Shown: positions 8,861-17,722 of the stretch, piece after piece
How positions within the stretch are numbered: position 1 is the first letter of the stretch
How the letters are laid out: each line of letters starts with the position of its first letter
Assembly (NCBI GenBank): GCA_947178445.1
Contig: CAMWYJ010000011.1
Location: 1 to 64,000, forward strand
Origin: an uncultured Clostridium sp.
Lineage (GTDB): Bacteria > Bacillota > Clostridia > Lachnospirales > Lachnospiraceae
Length of the DNA: 64,000 nucleotides
Reading direction: 5' to 3'
The notes under the pieces: generated by a model
What the model saw: only the letters and a program-made list of their open reading frames with translations
Told to the model about the DNA's origin: nothing
The model's database searches: none
Program-made: the position numbers and the translations under genes

Positions 8861-10921
8861 ATGGATTTAAGTCAATATCTTGAAATTTTTATTGATGAAA
8901 CAACAGAACATTTACAAACTTTAAATGACCAGGTATTGGTATTGGAAGAAGAACCTGACAATATTGAGACGGTAAACGAAATATTCCGTGCAGCTCATTC
9001 TTTGAAAGGAATGGCAGGAACCATGGGCTTTAAGCGTATGCAGCGTTTGACGCATGACATGGAGAATGTATTTTCTACTATCCGTGATGGGAAGATGAGC
9101 GTAACACCGGATCTTGTTGATGTAGTGTTTAAATGTTTAGATGCGATTGAGGAGTATTTAGGCTGTATTAAAGAGACTTCTGATGAGGGTGAGAATGATA
9201 ATGAAGAGATAATCAACCAACTCAATGCCTGCCTAGAGTTAAGTAACAGTTCTTCTTCGAGCGAGGCAGAGCAGCCGGCAGAGACTTCAAAGGAACCAGC
9301 AGAGACTTCGAATGGGGATAAACGAAAATTTTTGGATATTAAAATCGCAGATTTTGAGAAAAATGCAATGACAGAGGCAGAAGCGAAGAATATGAATGTA
9401 TATGGTGCTACTGTTTATGTAGATGAAAATTGTATTTTGAAAGCAGCAAGAGCATTTCTCGTATTTAAAGGTCTTGAAGAGATTGGTGAAGTAATCCGGT
9501 CAGTTCCAACGGTACAGGATATCGAGGATGAAAAATTTGAGTTTGATTTTTCATTGCTGATTATTTCATCTAAGTCTTTAGAAGAAGTAAAAAAAGTAAT
9601 TGAAGATGTATCAGAGATTAAAGAAGTTGTTATCGAAGAATATGCAATACCAAGTGATGCAAAGGTGGTAAGCTCTGTACAGGAAAAAGAAGAAAAACAG
9701 GAAGTAAAGAAAGACAATGCAAAGAAGAAGCCTGCGGCTGCAAAGACTGCAGGTAAGCCGGTTGCAAACCGTTCCGTTCGTGTAGATCTCGATAAGCTGG
9801 ATGTATTAATGAATCTTGTCAGTGAGCTGATCATTGCAAAGAATGGTCTTGTATCTGTTAGCAATCAGGATGAAGAAAAAACTTCTATGCAAAGTTTTAA
9901 TGAGCAGATTGAGTACTTAGAGCGTATTACAACGAATCTGCATGAATCTGTTATGAAGGTTCGAATGGTACCAATTGAAAGTGTTGTAAATCGTTTTCCA
10001 CGGATGATTCGTGATTTGTCCAAAAAATTAGGAAAAGAGATGGAATTGATCATGACCGGTGAAGATACGGAACTCGACCGTACAGTTGTAGATGAAATTG
10101 GAGATCCTTTAATGCATATGCTGCGTAATTCAGCCGACCATGGTCTTGAGCCGACAATTGAACGATTAAAACTCGGCAAGCCACAGGTGGGAACCATTGA
10201 GCTGAATGCTTATCAGGATGGTAATAATGTTACAATTGAGGTTAAGGATGATGGCGCAGGTATTGATGTTGAAAAAGTAAAAGCATCTGCAGTTAAAAAA
10301 GGTCATATCACAGAGGAACAGGCAGAAATGATGAATGAAAAGGATGCGATTGATTTGTTATTCCGCCCTGCCTTTTCTACTGCCGAAAAGATTTCCGATG
10401 TTTCAGGACGTGGTGTTGGATTAGACGTTGTTAAGAATAAGATTGAGGGCTTGGGTGGTGACGTTGAGGTTAGTACAAAGCTTGGGGAAGGAACAAAATT
10501 TACAATCAGACTTCCTCTTACCCTGGCAATCATACAGGCATTAATGGTAGAGGTGCGTAATGAGAAATATGCGATTCCGCTTAATTCCATCGTAACCATT
10601 GAGGATGTATTGGTTAGTGATATTAAGTATGTTCAGCAAAAAGAAGTGATTAATCTTCGTGGCACTGTTATTCCAATTGTGCGTTTAGATGAGATGTTAG
10701 ATTGTCCTCCAAAAGAAGAAGATTCAGAGAATCTGATCATTGTTATTGTTAAAAAAGGAGACAAGCAGACCGGTCTTGTAATCGATAATTTATTAGGACA
10801 ACAGGAAATTGTAATCAAACCACTTGGTAAATATATTAATATTCATAGGATGATTAGTGGTGCTACGATTCTTGGTGATGGTGAGGTCGCACTCATTATA
10901 GATTCTAATTCATTGGTATAA
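8861..10921 (+). CDS. cheA: Chemotaxis histidine kinase CheA
   Basis: Central kinase that autophosphorylates and passes phosphate to CheY-type regulators in response to chemoreceptors. The 686-residue product has, in order: the HPt domain with phospho-accepting His46 in AAHSLKGMAGT; a CheY-binding P2 region (about residues 150-265); a basic/Ala-rich linker; the dimerisation helices (about 300-370); the ATPase domain with N box HMLRNSADHGLEP, G1 DDGAGID and G2 GRGVGLDVVK; and a C-terminal CheW-like domain from about residue 550. It begins one base after the cheB stop and is followed by cheW. No defects are seen. Confidence 0.97.
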   Translation: MDLSQYLEIFIDETTEHLQTLNDQVLVLEEEPDNIETVNEIFRAAHSLKGMAGTMGFKRMQRLTHDMENVFSTIRDGKMSVTPDLVDVVFKCLDAIEEYLGCIKETSDEGENDNEEIINQLNACLELSNSSSSSEAEQPAETSKEPAETSNGDKRKFLDIKIADFEKNAMTEAEAKNMNVYGATVYVDENCILKAARAFLVFKGLEEIGEVIRSVPTVQDIEDEKFEFDFSLLIISSKSLEEVKKVIEDVSEIKEVVIEEYAIPSDAKVVSSVQEKEEKQEVKKDNAKKKPAAAKTAGKPVANRSVRVDLDKLDVLMNLVSELIIAKNGLVSVSNQDEEKTSMQSFNEQIEYLERITTNLHESVMKVRMVPIESVVNRFPRMIRDLSKKLGKEMELIMTGEDTELDRTVVDEIGDPLMHMLRNSADHGLEPTIERLKLGKPQVGTIELNAYQDGNNVTIEVKDDGAGIDVEKVKASAVKKGHITEEQAEMMNEKDAIDLLFRPAFSTAEKISDVSGRGVGLDVVKNKIEGLGGDVEVSTKLGEGTKFTIRLPLTLAIIQALMVEVRNEKYAIPLNSIVTIEDVLVSDIKYVQQKEVINLRGTVIPIVRLDEMLDCPPKEEDSENLIIVIVKKGDKQTGLVIDNLLGQQEIVIKPLGKYINIHRMISGATILGDGEVALIIDSNSLV

Positions 10922-10933
10922 GGGGGCATTGAT

Positions 10934-11383
10934 ATGGAAGAAAACGCAGTTGTAAGCGAAGCAAAACAGTATATTGTAGTGAAGCTTGACGATGAGCAAT
11001 ACGGAATTGATATCACCTTTATTGATAATATTGTTCGTATGCAGCAAGTAACCAGAGTTCCAAAAGCGCAGTATTTTTTTGAAGGAGTAATTAATCTGCG
11101 CGGTGAAATTATTCCGGTTATGAATCTTCGTCTTAAGTTTGGGCTTGAACAGAAAGAAACTACAAATGCGACACGTATTATTATCGTCAAATTGGAAAAT
11201 AATGCAAAAATAGGTATATTAGTGGATGAAGTCCGTGAGGTTGTAACGTTAGAGGAGGATGATATTGAGAAAGTGGTTCATGATGAGCAGGGAATGAATC
11301 TTATTGGCGTTGGTAAATATAAAGAAACATTGATTTCGTTACTTAATATTCAGGGAATTATTCAAGATTTAGATAATATGTAG
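10934..11383 (+). CDS. cheW: Chemotaxis coupling protein CheW
   Basis: Adaptor that links CheA to chemoreceptor arrays. The 149-residue product is a single CheW domain with the typical beginning KQYIVVKLDDEQYGIDI, the GVINLRGEIIPVMNLR motif around residues 50-65 and IGILVDEVREVV around residue 95. It starts 12 bases after cheA. The stop codon is nine bases before the chosen cheC start. A coupled scaffold role is established for the family. Confidence 0.96.
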   Translation: MEENAVVSEAKQYIVVKLDDEQYGIDITFIDNIVRMQQVTRVPKAQYFFEGVINLRGEIIPVMNLRLKFGLEQKETTNATRIIIVKLENNAKIGILVDEVREVVTLEEDDIEKVVHDEQGMNLIGVGKYKETLISLLNIQGIIQDLDNM

Positions 11384-11392
11384 GTGATTAAA

Positions 11393-12010
11393 ATGTCGTA
11401 TGATAATTTAACAAGTATAAAGTTAGATGTATTAAAAGAAATTGGTAATATTGGTGTGGGTAATGCGACAACGGCACTTTCTGTGTTATTGCAATCAAAC
11501 CTGGCGATGGAAACACCAGTTGTTAGGATTCTTGAATTTAATGAGGTTGCAGATATGATTGGGGGTGCGGATTCGGTAGTGGCTGCAGTGCTCACGCACT
11601 TTACCGGAGAAGTTAGCGGTATGACGCTATTTATTATGAAGATGGAGGAAGCCAAAAATATGGTCTCCGTCATGTTGAATAAGACTTATCCCGAAGATTT
11701 TCTGGAATTTGACCACATGGATAGGTCTGCATTAAAAGAAGTAGGAAATATTTTAATGAGTTCCTATGTATCTTCAATCAGCACATTAACAGGGTTAGAA
11801 GTTCGGACAGATCCCCCGGGAATCTGTGTTGATATGGCAGGAGCTGTGCTTAGTTTGCCGATTAGTGTGTTAGGACAGGTTGGGGATAAAGCGTTGATTA
11901 TTGATTCAAAGTTTGTTGATAATAATCGTCCCATTGATGGATTTATTATGTTTGTGGCAGATGATGAGTCACTTGATAGAATGTTTGAGGCGTTAGGAAT
12001 CGGGTGTTGA
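11393..12010 (+). CDS. cheC: CheY-P phosphatase CheC
   Basis: Phosphatase that dephosphorylates CheY-P and controls CheD in Bacillus-type adaptation. Both active-site helices are present: LKEIGNIGVGNATTALS near residue 13 and LKEVGNILMSSYV near residue 115, each with the conserved Glu and Asn. ATG 11393 is preferred (GGTGAT upstream) over an in-frame GTG at 11384. The product is 205 residues, the normal length. CheD follows after one base, as in other Firmicutes where the two proteins form a complex. Confidence 0.94.
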   Translation: MSYDNLTSIKLDVLKEIGNIGVGNATTALSVLLQSNLAMETPVVRILEFNEVADMIGGADSVVAAVLTHFTGEVSGMTLFIMKMEEAKNMVSVMLNKTYPEDFLEFDHMDRSALKEVGNILMSSYVSSISTLTGLEVRTDPPGICVDMAGAVLSLPISVLGQVGDKALIIDSKFVDNNRPIDGFIMFVADDESLDRMFEALGIGC

Positions 12011-12011
12011 C

Positions 12012-12512
12012 ATGGAAGAGGTAATAAAGGTCGGTATTGCAGAATATAAGTTATGCCGAAAACCCCATAAGATAACTACGATTGGGCTTGGATCTTGTGT
12101 GGGTATAGTTTTATATAGTTTAACAGATGAATATTGTGGACTGGTTCATATCATGTTGCCGTCCAGTAAAGAAATTATTAATAATTCTAAGCGTGCAAAA
12201 TTTGCAGACACAGGAATTGAGGATTTAATTCATGAATTAGAAAAAAAAGGTGTTAGAAAGAGTTCGTTGATTGCAAAGATTGCTGGTGGTGCAACCATGT
12301 TCCAGATGGGCAGTAATACAGTGCTTAGTAATTCTGGGATGGGAAGCATTGGGGACCGTAATGTAAAGTCGGTAAAAGAGACACTTGCGAATTATAAAAT
12401 ACGAATTGTTGCGGAGGATACAGGTGCTGATTATGGAAGAACCATTGTATTTGATCCGACAACGAGGGATTTGATTATCCGTTCTGCTGGAAAGAGTGAA
12501 AAAATAATCTGA
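12012..12512 (+). CDS. cheD: Chemoreceptor glutamine deamidase CheD
   Basis: Deamidates specific glutamines in chemoreceptors and is part of the CheC/CheD/CheY-P adaptation loop. The 166-residue product has the catalytic cysteine in TTIGLGSCVGIVLYS (about residue 30) and the catalytic histidine in CGLVHIMLPSS (about residue 47), with the conserved AKIAGGATMF segment later. The start is one base after the cheC stop. Length and motifs are typical. Confidence 0.95.
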   Translation: MEEVIKVGIAEYKLCRKPHKITTIGLGSCVGIVLYSLTDEYCGLVHIMLPSSKEIINNSKRAKFADTGIEDLIHELEKKGVRKSSLIAKIAGGATMFQMGSNTVLSNSGMGSIGDRNVKSVKETLANYKIRIVAEDTGADYGRTIVFDPTTRDLIIRSAGKSEKII

Positions 12513-12528
12513 TTGTAGAGGAAATGAT

Positions 12529-12831
12529 ATGAAATATCAGTATATAAGAGCATTTATTGTTCTGTTTGCAGGGTTGCTTGCATTGATTGTGAATATGAAA
12601 ACAGGAAGAGATGTTACATCATCCCTGTTGATTGTATTGATTGTTCTTCTTGTATTTTATGTGCTTGCAACCCTGATTGTTGAAATCCTGCAAAAGGCAA
12701 TGGAAAAGAAAGAAGAGCAGGAGACAGAATCAGATGATGATTCGGAACAGGAAGATGCAATGGATGCAGAAACATTAATGGAAGATGCAGAGGAAGCTTC
12801 CGGAGTTGATTTTGATGAAGACGATGAATAA
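12529..12831 (+). CDS. Small membrane protein of the motility operon, unknown function
   Basis: Encodes 100 residues with two adjacent hydrophobic segments (about residues 7-23 and 34-52) and a very acidic cytoplasmic-type tail, of which about half of the last 40 residues are Asp or Glu. No catalytic motif is recognised. The gene lies between cheD and the motility sigma factor, separated by only 16 and 21 bases, so it is almost certainly expressed with them. Its location matches that of poorly characterised small proteins in other Clostridia; any function in flagella is inference from position. Confidence 0.75.
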   Translation: MKYQYIRAFIVLFAGLLALIVNMKTGRDVTSSLLIVLIVLLVFYVLATLIVEILQKAMEKKEEQETESDDDSEQEDAMDAETLMEDAEEASGVDFDEDDE

Positions 12832-12852
12832 CATACGTATGGGGTGTTAAAT

Positions 12853-13617
12853 ATGGACGATAACAAGAGAAATAAGCTTTGGGAGGAATATAGTAAAAAC
12901 CGTTCCGAAAAACTTCGGGAAGAGATTATTTTGGAGTATGTTCCTTTGGTGAAGCTTGTTGCAGGACGTCTGAACATGTATTTGGGATATACTGTGGAGT
13001 ATGATGATTTAGTCGGATATGGAGTATTTGGTCTGATTGATGCCATCGATAAGTTTGATTTTGATAAGGGAATCAAATTTGAAACCTATGCAAGCCTCAG
13101 AATCAGAGGTTCCATTCTGGATCAGATTCGAAAAATGGATTGGATACCGAGATCTGTCAGACAAAAGCAAAAGCAGATGGAAGCCGCGATTGCAAAGTTG
13201 GAGAAAGAAAAGGGTGTCAATTTAAAAGACAAAGATATTGCGAAGGAGCTGGGAATCTCGTTGGATGAATATCGGAGTTGGGAGGGAATGACCAATATTT
13301 CTAATATTGCATCGCTGGATGAATTTATGGAACAGGGTGCCGAGACGGGTGGAACAGAATTTAAGAATAATACATTTATTGAACCGGAAGAGGCAGTTGA
13401 CCGGGAAGAAGTAAAAAAACTTTTAATGGAATCATTAGAACTTCTCACAGAAAAGGAGCGAAAGGTTGTTTTATTGTACTACTATGAGGAGTTGACATTG
13501 AAAGAGGTTGCCAGTGTGCTGGAGGTGTCAGAATCGAGAATTTCGCAGCTTCATTCGAAAGCGCTTGAAAAAATGAAAAAGCACTTGGGCGTCCATTTTG
13601 AGCTTTTGATGGGCTGA
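12853..13617 (+). CDS. sigD: Motility sigma factor SigD/FliA (sigma-28 family)
   Basis: Alternative RNA polymerase sigma factor for late flagellar, chemotaxis and autolysin genes. The 254-residue product has region 2 (EYVPLVKLVAGRL ... YDDLVGYGVFGLIDAIDKFD ... FETYASLRIRGSILDQIRK), region 3, and region 4 with the helix-turn-helix LTLKEVASVLEVSESRISQLH. ATG 12853 has GGGGTG upstream; the in-frame GTG at 12844 lies inside that binding site. It comes after cheD and an unknown membrane protein, as sigD does in Bacillus. Regulated targets cannot be seen in this window with confidence. Confidence 0.94.
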   Translation: MDDNKRNKLWEEYSKNRSEKLREEIILEYVPLVKLVAGRLNMYLGYTVEYDDLVGYGVFGLIDAIDKFDFDKGIKFETYASLRIRGSILDQIRKMDWIPRSVRQKQKQMEAAIAKLEKEKGVNLKDKDIAKELGISLDEYRSWEGMTNISNIASLDEFMEQGAETGGTEFKNNTFIEPEEAVDREEVKKLLMESLELLTEKERKVVLLYYYEELTLKEVASVLEVSESRISQLHSKALEKMKKHLGVHFELLMG

Positions 13618-13696
13618 TGGTACATTGGAGTGGATTTTTGGAGTTGTCTGTTTTTTACAGAGTGGAACGAATTGTTATGCATATGGGGGGAATACT

Positions 13697-15298
13697 ATGA
13701 AATATACAAATGGTTTTTTTCAGTTGGATATTCGGGAAGACGGTGTTTATGCACATATATATCCGGCAAAGGAAAAGGGAAAACCGGTCGTAGTTCAGGA
13801 ATTTGCTGAATATATTGAAAAGTGTGGGATTAGTGAATATGATCTTCCAGAACTTAATAAGGCAATTAATAATGTGACAGAAAAGACGGTTGTTTTTGTA
13901 TCAAAAGAAAAGATTTCTGAAGTTCCTGAAACAGCAAAGGTAAGGGTTACCAGTGATCGTATGATGGCAATCATTCGGTTTTATCCGCCGTCACTGAATG
14001 GGAAATATATGACGGAACGGGATATTATGAATGAGTTATCCCTTGTGAATGTGACCTATGGCATTTCAGAAAAGGTATTAAAAGCTTATATGGCAGGGAG
14101 ACAGTTTTGTCGTGATATTCCAATTGCAAAAGGAAAAGCCGTTGTCCAAGGAAAAGATGCGGTAATCAAATATTTTTTTCAGACGAATCCAACCGCAAAG
14201 CCTCAGCTTTTAGAGGATGGAACAGTGGATTTTCATCAGCTTAATTTGTTTACCAGTGTAAAAAATGGGGATTTACTGGCAGAACTGACACCGGATGTTC
14301 CAGGAGAACCTGGTATAGATGTATTTGGAAATCCGGTGACACCGTTTAAGGTGAATAAGAAGAGTTTAAAATATGGCCGTAATATACGGATTTCAGAAGA
14401 CCAGACAAAAATTTATTCGGAAGTGGACGGTGATGTAAAGTTAGAGGGTGATACTGTATTTGTATCTAACACATACACGGTTCCTGCAGATGTAGATGCT
14501 TCTACCGGAGACATCCAATATAATGGTAATGTGGTTGTGACTGGGAATGTCCGTGCCGGTTTTAATGTAGAAGCAACCGGTGATATTCAAGTAAATGGTG
14601 TTGTTGAGGGTGCAACGTTAAAGGCTGGTGGCAGCATTGTTTTAAAACAGGGCGTTCAGGGTATGAGCAAAGGGAAACTGGAAGCCGGAAAAGATATTAT
14701 TACAAAATTTATTGAGAGCTGCTTTGTGCAGGCAACCGGTATAATCAATACAGGGTCCAGCCTTCATTCGGACTTGATTGCTGGAGAAAAGGTAATAGTC
14801 AGTGGGAAAAAGGGGTTTTTGATTGGTGGTAATGTTTCTGCCGGAAAACGTATAGAAGCCAGTGTTTTTGGTAATAAAATGAATACGAACACCGTGTTAA
14901 AGGTAGGCGTTAAGCCGGAGGTTATGGAACGGTTTAAGGAACTTACGGCAATTATCAAAGAAGAAAAAGAGGAAATCATTGAACAAAAGCAGACTCTGGA
15001 AACGCTGAAGAAAAAATTGAAAGAGGGACAAAAACTTTTACCAAACCAGATTGTTCTTGCGAAGCAGCTAGGTGAGACTTTAAAGTCATTGGGAGAGAAA
15101 TTAGAAAAAGATTCAGAGGAATATACACTTCTCAAAGAAGAGATTGAAGAAAATACAAAAGGGAAGGTCGTGGTAAATCATACGATATATCCGGGAGTTC
15201 ACATTTATATTTCAAACAGAGTGTATCCGGTTAAGGATATCCGCAGCAGATGCCAGTTCCGTATTGATGGTGCAGATATTGTAAGTACAGGAATTTAA
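13697..15298 (+). CDS. FapA family polymer-forming protein (DUF342)
   Basis: Member of the flagellar-assembly protein A family (DUF342). The 533-residue product has an N-terminal mixed domain, then a central right-handed beta-helix of short hydrophobic repeats (about residues 255-390, for example GDIQYNGNVVVTGNVRAGF and the following VEATGDIQVNGVVEG). A coiled coil at about 410-490 and a short C-terminal beta domain complete it. ATG 13697 with GGGGGG upstream is chosen; an upstream in-frame ATG at 13625 would add 24 unlikely residues and lies just after the sigD stop. The family is often next to motility or envelope genes; its exact role is not settled. Confidence 0.82.
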   Translation: MKYTNGFFQLDIREDGVYAHIYPAKEKGKPVVVQEFAEYIEKCGISEYDLPELNKAINNVTEKTVVFVSKEKISEVPETAKVRVTSDRMMAIIRFYPPSLNGKYMTERDIMNELSLVNVTYGISEKVLKAYMAGRQFCRDIPIAKGKAVVQGKDAVIKYFFQTNPTAKPQLLEDGTVDFHQLNLFTSVKNGDLLAELTPDVPGEPGIDVFGNPVTPFKVNKKSLKYGRNIRISEDQTKIYSEVDGDVKLEGDTVFVSNTYTVPADVDASTGDIQYNGNVVVTGNVRAGFNVEATGDIQVNGVVEGATLKAGGSIVLKQGVQGMSKGKLEAGKDIITKFIESCFVQATGIINTGSSLHSDLIAGEKVIVSGKKGFLIGGNVSAGKRIEASVFGNKMNTNTVLKVGVKPEVMERFKELTAIIKEEKEEIIEQKQTLETLKKKLKEGQKLLPNQIVLAKQLGETLKSLGEKLEKDSEEYTLLKEEIEENTKGKVVVNHTIYPGVHIYISNRVYPVKDIRSRCQFRIDGADIVSTGI

Positions 15299-15488
15299 TG
15301 ATTCTGTTATTTGCTTGTGGAAGTATAGAAAACAGGTTCGCAGGAAAAAGGCGATTGGATAAAACATTTGTATGAGGTACGATTTCATAAATTTAGTCCT
15401 ATATGGATGAAAAAGGAGTTTGGTGTAGTCTTTTGTAAGAAGATTTTGACAGGAATATTTGGTTAAAACAGGTTTTGGAGGTGGCGGT

Positions 15489-15827
15489 ATGATTCGTCCA
15501 GTGGAAATGCAGATGCTTTTGCCTCGTACGGAGTCAGTAGGAAATACCCCGCAGCATGAGAATCAGAGAGTTGTAAATGAGAATACCTTTGCAGCAAATG
15601 AGGTTGCGAAAGAGGTAAAGCATAACAGTGAAACAGTTATTCGCAAAGATGGGAATCAATTAGCAGAGTTTCAGTATGATGCGAGAGAGGAAGGTAACGG
15701 TACTTATAAAAAACCTAAGAAAAGAAAAAGGCAGCAGAAGCAATCGGATGATGAGCCGGAGAAGAATGAATCATCAGATGAAAGAATGGGAAGTGACAAG
15801 CAGCCTAGAATAAACATTCAGATATAG
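15489..15827 (+). CDS. Hypothetical basic protein of the motility operon
   Basis: Encodes 112 mostly hydrophilic residues. It starts with MIRPVEMQMLLPRTESV and ends with a Lys/Arg- and then Asp/Glu-rich tail (residues about 75-112), probably disordered. ATG 15489 is chosen because GGAGGTGGCGGT lies directly upstream; an ORF opening 30 bases earlier lacks a site. No known domain is recognised. It follows a 190-base gap after the FapA-like gene and ends 9 bases before a coiled-coil membrane protein gene, so the two are likely cotranscribed. The preserved N-terminus followed by a charged tail suggests a short binding motif, but that is inference. Confidence 0.7.
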   Translation: MIRPVEMQMLLPRTESVGNTPQHENQRVVNENTFAANEVAKEVKHNSETVIRKDGNQLAEFQYDAREEGNGTYKKPKKRKRQQKQSDDEPEKNESSDERMGSDKQPRINIQI

Positions 15828-15836
15828 GAGATAAAA

Positions 15837-16859
15837 ATGACAGTTCCAGTTAGTTTAATGATTATAATCGGTATTATATTTATATTTGCAAGTTATTTTT
15901 TTTCGGAGAATTTTTCAAAAAAAGATGAATATTTTAATGCGGATTTATTAACCGTAAAAGGTGATTATGAGTTTTCAGAAAGAGAAAGACAAATTATCAA
16001 GCGTAAGATTGAAGATGTAATTGCGGAACATGCAAAGGAGATTTTATACGAGACAAATGAGTCATTGGCGAATATGGCAAATGAAAAGACAATGGCTCTT
16101 GGTGATTATGCTGTTACGGTTTGTGATGAAATTGAGCGCAATCATAAAGAAGTAATGTTTTTATATAGCATGTTAGATGATAAGCAGAAAGAAATTATGA
16201 AAACCGTACAAGCTGTGGATAAAGCAAAGCAGGAATTAAAGGATTCTGTAATGAAGATACAGGTAGAGCGGAAGCAGAGACAGGAGATTCTTTCGGGAAC
16301 CGAAAGTCCGAAAAGACAGTCAGCCATTGACCAGCTTACAGCATTAAAGCAGATGAAGGAACAATTAGATGCCAGAGCGAATCAAAATCATCCGGTTGAA
16401 AAAGAGGTTACAGCGAAAAAGATAGCAGATATGCCAGCTAAGAATGTGCAGGTTTTTGAAAAAGTACCTGTAAATACGGAAGTAAACGCTATAGAACCAT
16501 CAAAAACTGTTGTAAACGAAAAGAAAACCAGAATTGCTGACAGTGCAAAGGATACTTTAGAAGATGCTGTACAGGATGACTTGAGTTTGGATTTGGAAAA
16601 TTCGGATGTGTTGGGTCAGGAGTATGACATGGAGATAGAGAATGCATTTGAAGAGGAGGATTTATCAGACTATGAAGATGTATTTGAGCAGGTTGACCAA
16701 ACGGATACTCTTGACGAGGAATTTGAGGAAAATGTTAATCTAAATGATACCATTTTACGATTACACGAAAGAGGGCACAATATCATATCGATTGCCAGGG
16801 AGTTGGGACTTGGTGTAGGTGAAGTAAAGCTTGTAATAGATTTGTACCAGGGAGTATAA
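15837..16859 (+). CDS. Membrane-anchored coiled-coil protein with C-terminal helix-turn-helix (DUF6115-like)
   Basis: The 340-residue product has an N-terminal membrane anchor (about residues 4-21), a long helical and partly coiled-coil stretch (about 40-180), an acidic region (about 240-300), and a compact C-terminus LRLHERGHNIISIARELGL that looks like a resolvase or sigma-like helix-turn-helix. This arrangement fits the DUF6115 family of Lachnospiraceae, named from memory. The gene ends one base before the MltG-like gene. It may tether a protein or nucleic acid to the membrane; no function is established. Confidence 0.72.
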   Translation: MTVPVSLMIIIGIIFIFASYFFSENFSKKDEYFNADLLTVKGDYEFSERERQIIKRKIEDVIAEHAKEILYETNESLANMANEKTMALGDYAVTVCDEIERNHKEVMFLYSMLDDKQKEIMKTVQAVDKAKQELKDSVMKIQVERKQRQEILSGTESPKRQSAIDQLTALKQMKEQLDARANQNHPVEKEVTAKKIADMPAKNVQVFEKVPVNTEVNAIEPSKTVVNEKKTRIADSAKDTLEDAVQDDLSLDLENSDVLGQEYDMEIENAFEEEDLSDYEDVFEQVDQTDTLDEEFEENVNLNDTILRLHERGHNIISIARELGLGVGEVKLVIDLYQGV

Positions 16860-16860
16860 G

Positions 16861-17502
16861 ATGAAGTTTAAATATTTTTTAAGAGGTTTAGGTTTTGGAA
16901 TTGTTTTTTCGGCAATTATCTGTTTAACTGCATACCAGGGAAATTCGAACCAGCACATGACGGATGAGGAGGTTATCCGCAGGGCAGAAGAGTTAGGAAT
17001 GGTGCAGCCGGAAGATAAGGTTGGCGAATTGCTTGAAATCGATAAACAAAACAAAGATAGTAAGAAAGATAAGACATCTCCAAATAATACGGAGACTGTG
17101 AAACAGGAGGAAAATTCAGAGGAAGAGAGTATAGAAACAAAAGAAAACAAAGATACAGCCTCTGAAAAAATATCAGCAACGGAGGAGAATGCGAAGACGG
17201 AGAATCATTCATCTGAGCAGGAGGAGAAGAAATCCGAAGCTTCAACGGAGAAAAAGGAAGATACGACAGAAAAACAATCTGATAAAAAGGAAAAAACAGT
17301 CAAATTAACGATTGAAAGAGGGTCATCTTCTTTTCCTGTATGCCAGAAGCTTCAGGAACTTGGACTGATCGAAAATGCATCAGATTTCGATACCTATCTT
17401 GTAGAAAACGGCTATGCATCCAGAATTCGTGTAGGAGAACATACTTTGAAAAAAGGTATGTCGTATCAGGATATTGCAGAAGCAATTTCGGATCCATTGT
17501 AA
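16861..17502 (+). CDS. MltG/YceG-like N-terminal domain protein without catalytic domain
   Basis: The 213-residue product has an N-terminal membrane segment (about residues 8-24), a Lys/Glu/Ser-rich linker (about 60-140), and a C-terminal module VKLTIERGSSSFPVCQKLQ through IRVGEHTLKKGMSYQDIAEAI. That module resembles the LysM-like domain preceding the catalytic part of the endolytic transglycosylase MltG. The catalytic Glu-containing region is absent, so it should not cleave glycan; it may bind peptidoglycan or a partner outside the membrane (inference). It is the last gene before the rpsB promoter and starts one base after its upstream neighbour. Confidence 0.7.
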   Translation: MKFKYFLRGLGFGIVFSAIICLTAYQGNSNQHMTDEEVIRRAEELGMVQPEDKVGELLEIDKQNKDSKKDKTSPNNTETVKQEENSEEESIETKENKDTASEKISATEENAKTENHSSEQEEKKSEASTEKKEDTTEKQSDKKEKTVKLTIERGSSSFPVCQKLQELGLIENASDFDTYLVENGYASRIRVGEHTLKKGMSYQDIAEAISDPL

Positions 17503-17564
17503 GAAGATTTGAGTGATTAGGAAATTCTTTTTCTATAAAAAGCTTTGAAAAAAGTAAAAAATCC

Positions 17565-17593
17565 TTGTAGTATTTATAGCATTATGCTATAAT
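17565..17593 (+). promoter_or_regulatory. Promoter of rpsB-tsf
   Basis: A sigma-A type promoter: -35 TTGTAG at 17565-17570, 17-base spacer and -10 TATAAT at 17588-17593, preceded by TGC as an extended -10. It lies 129 bases upstream of the rpsB ATG and separates the translation genes from the motility operon. Confidence 0.82.
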
Positions 17594-17599
17594 ACCACT

Positions 17600-17722
17600 C
17601 GGTAAAAAAATAATACACAGTGGTGGATTTCCAAAAGGGTGCAGATTTGTAATCAGAAACGCATGTTATAGATTTGTTTTTTGGAAGTGGAAGCTGCTGG
17701 AAGTAAAACCAGGAGGTAAATT
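17600..17722 (+). ncRNA. Candidate S2 leader region of rpsB
   Basis: The 5' leader of about 120 bases between the promoter and rpsB contains a perfect 8-bp long-range stem, TTCCAAAA at 17629-17636 with TTTTGGAA at 17679-17686, closing a 42-base loop. Leaders of ribosomal protein operons often bind the encoded protein. Here such autoregulation is only inferred from length and foldability. Confidence 0.35.
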
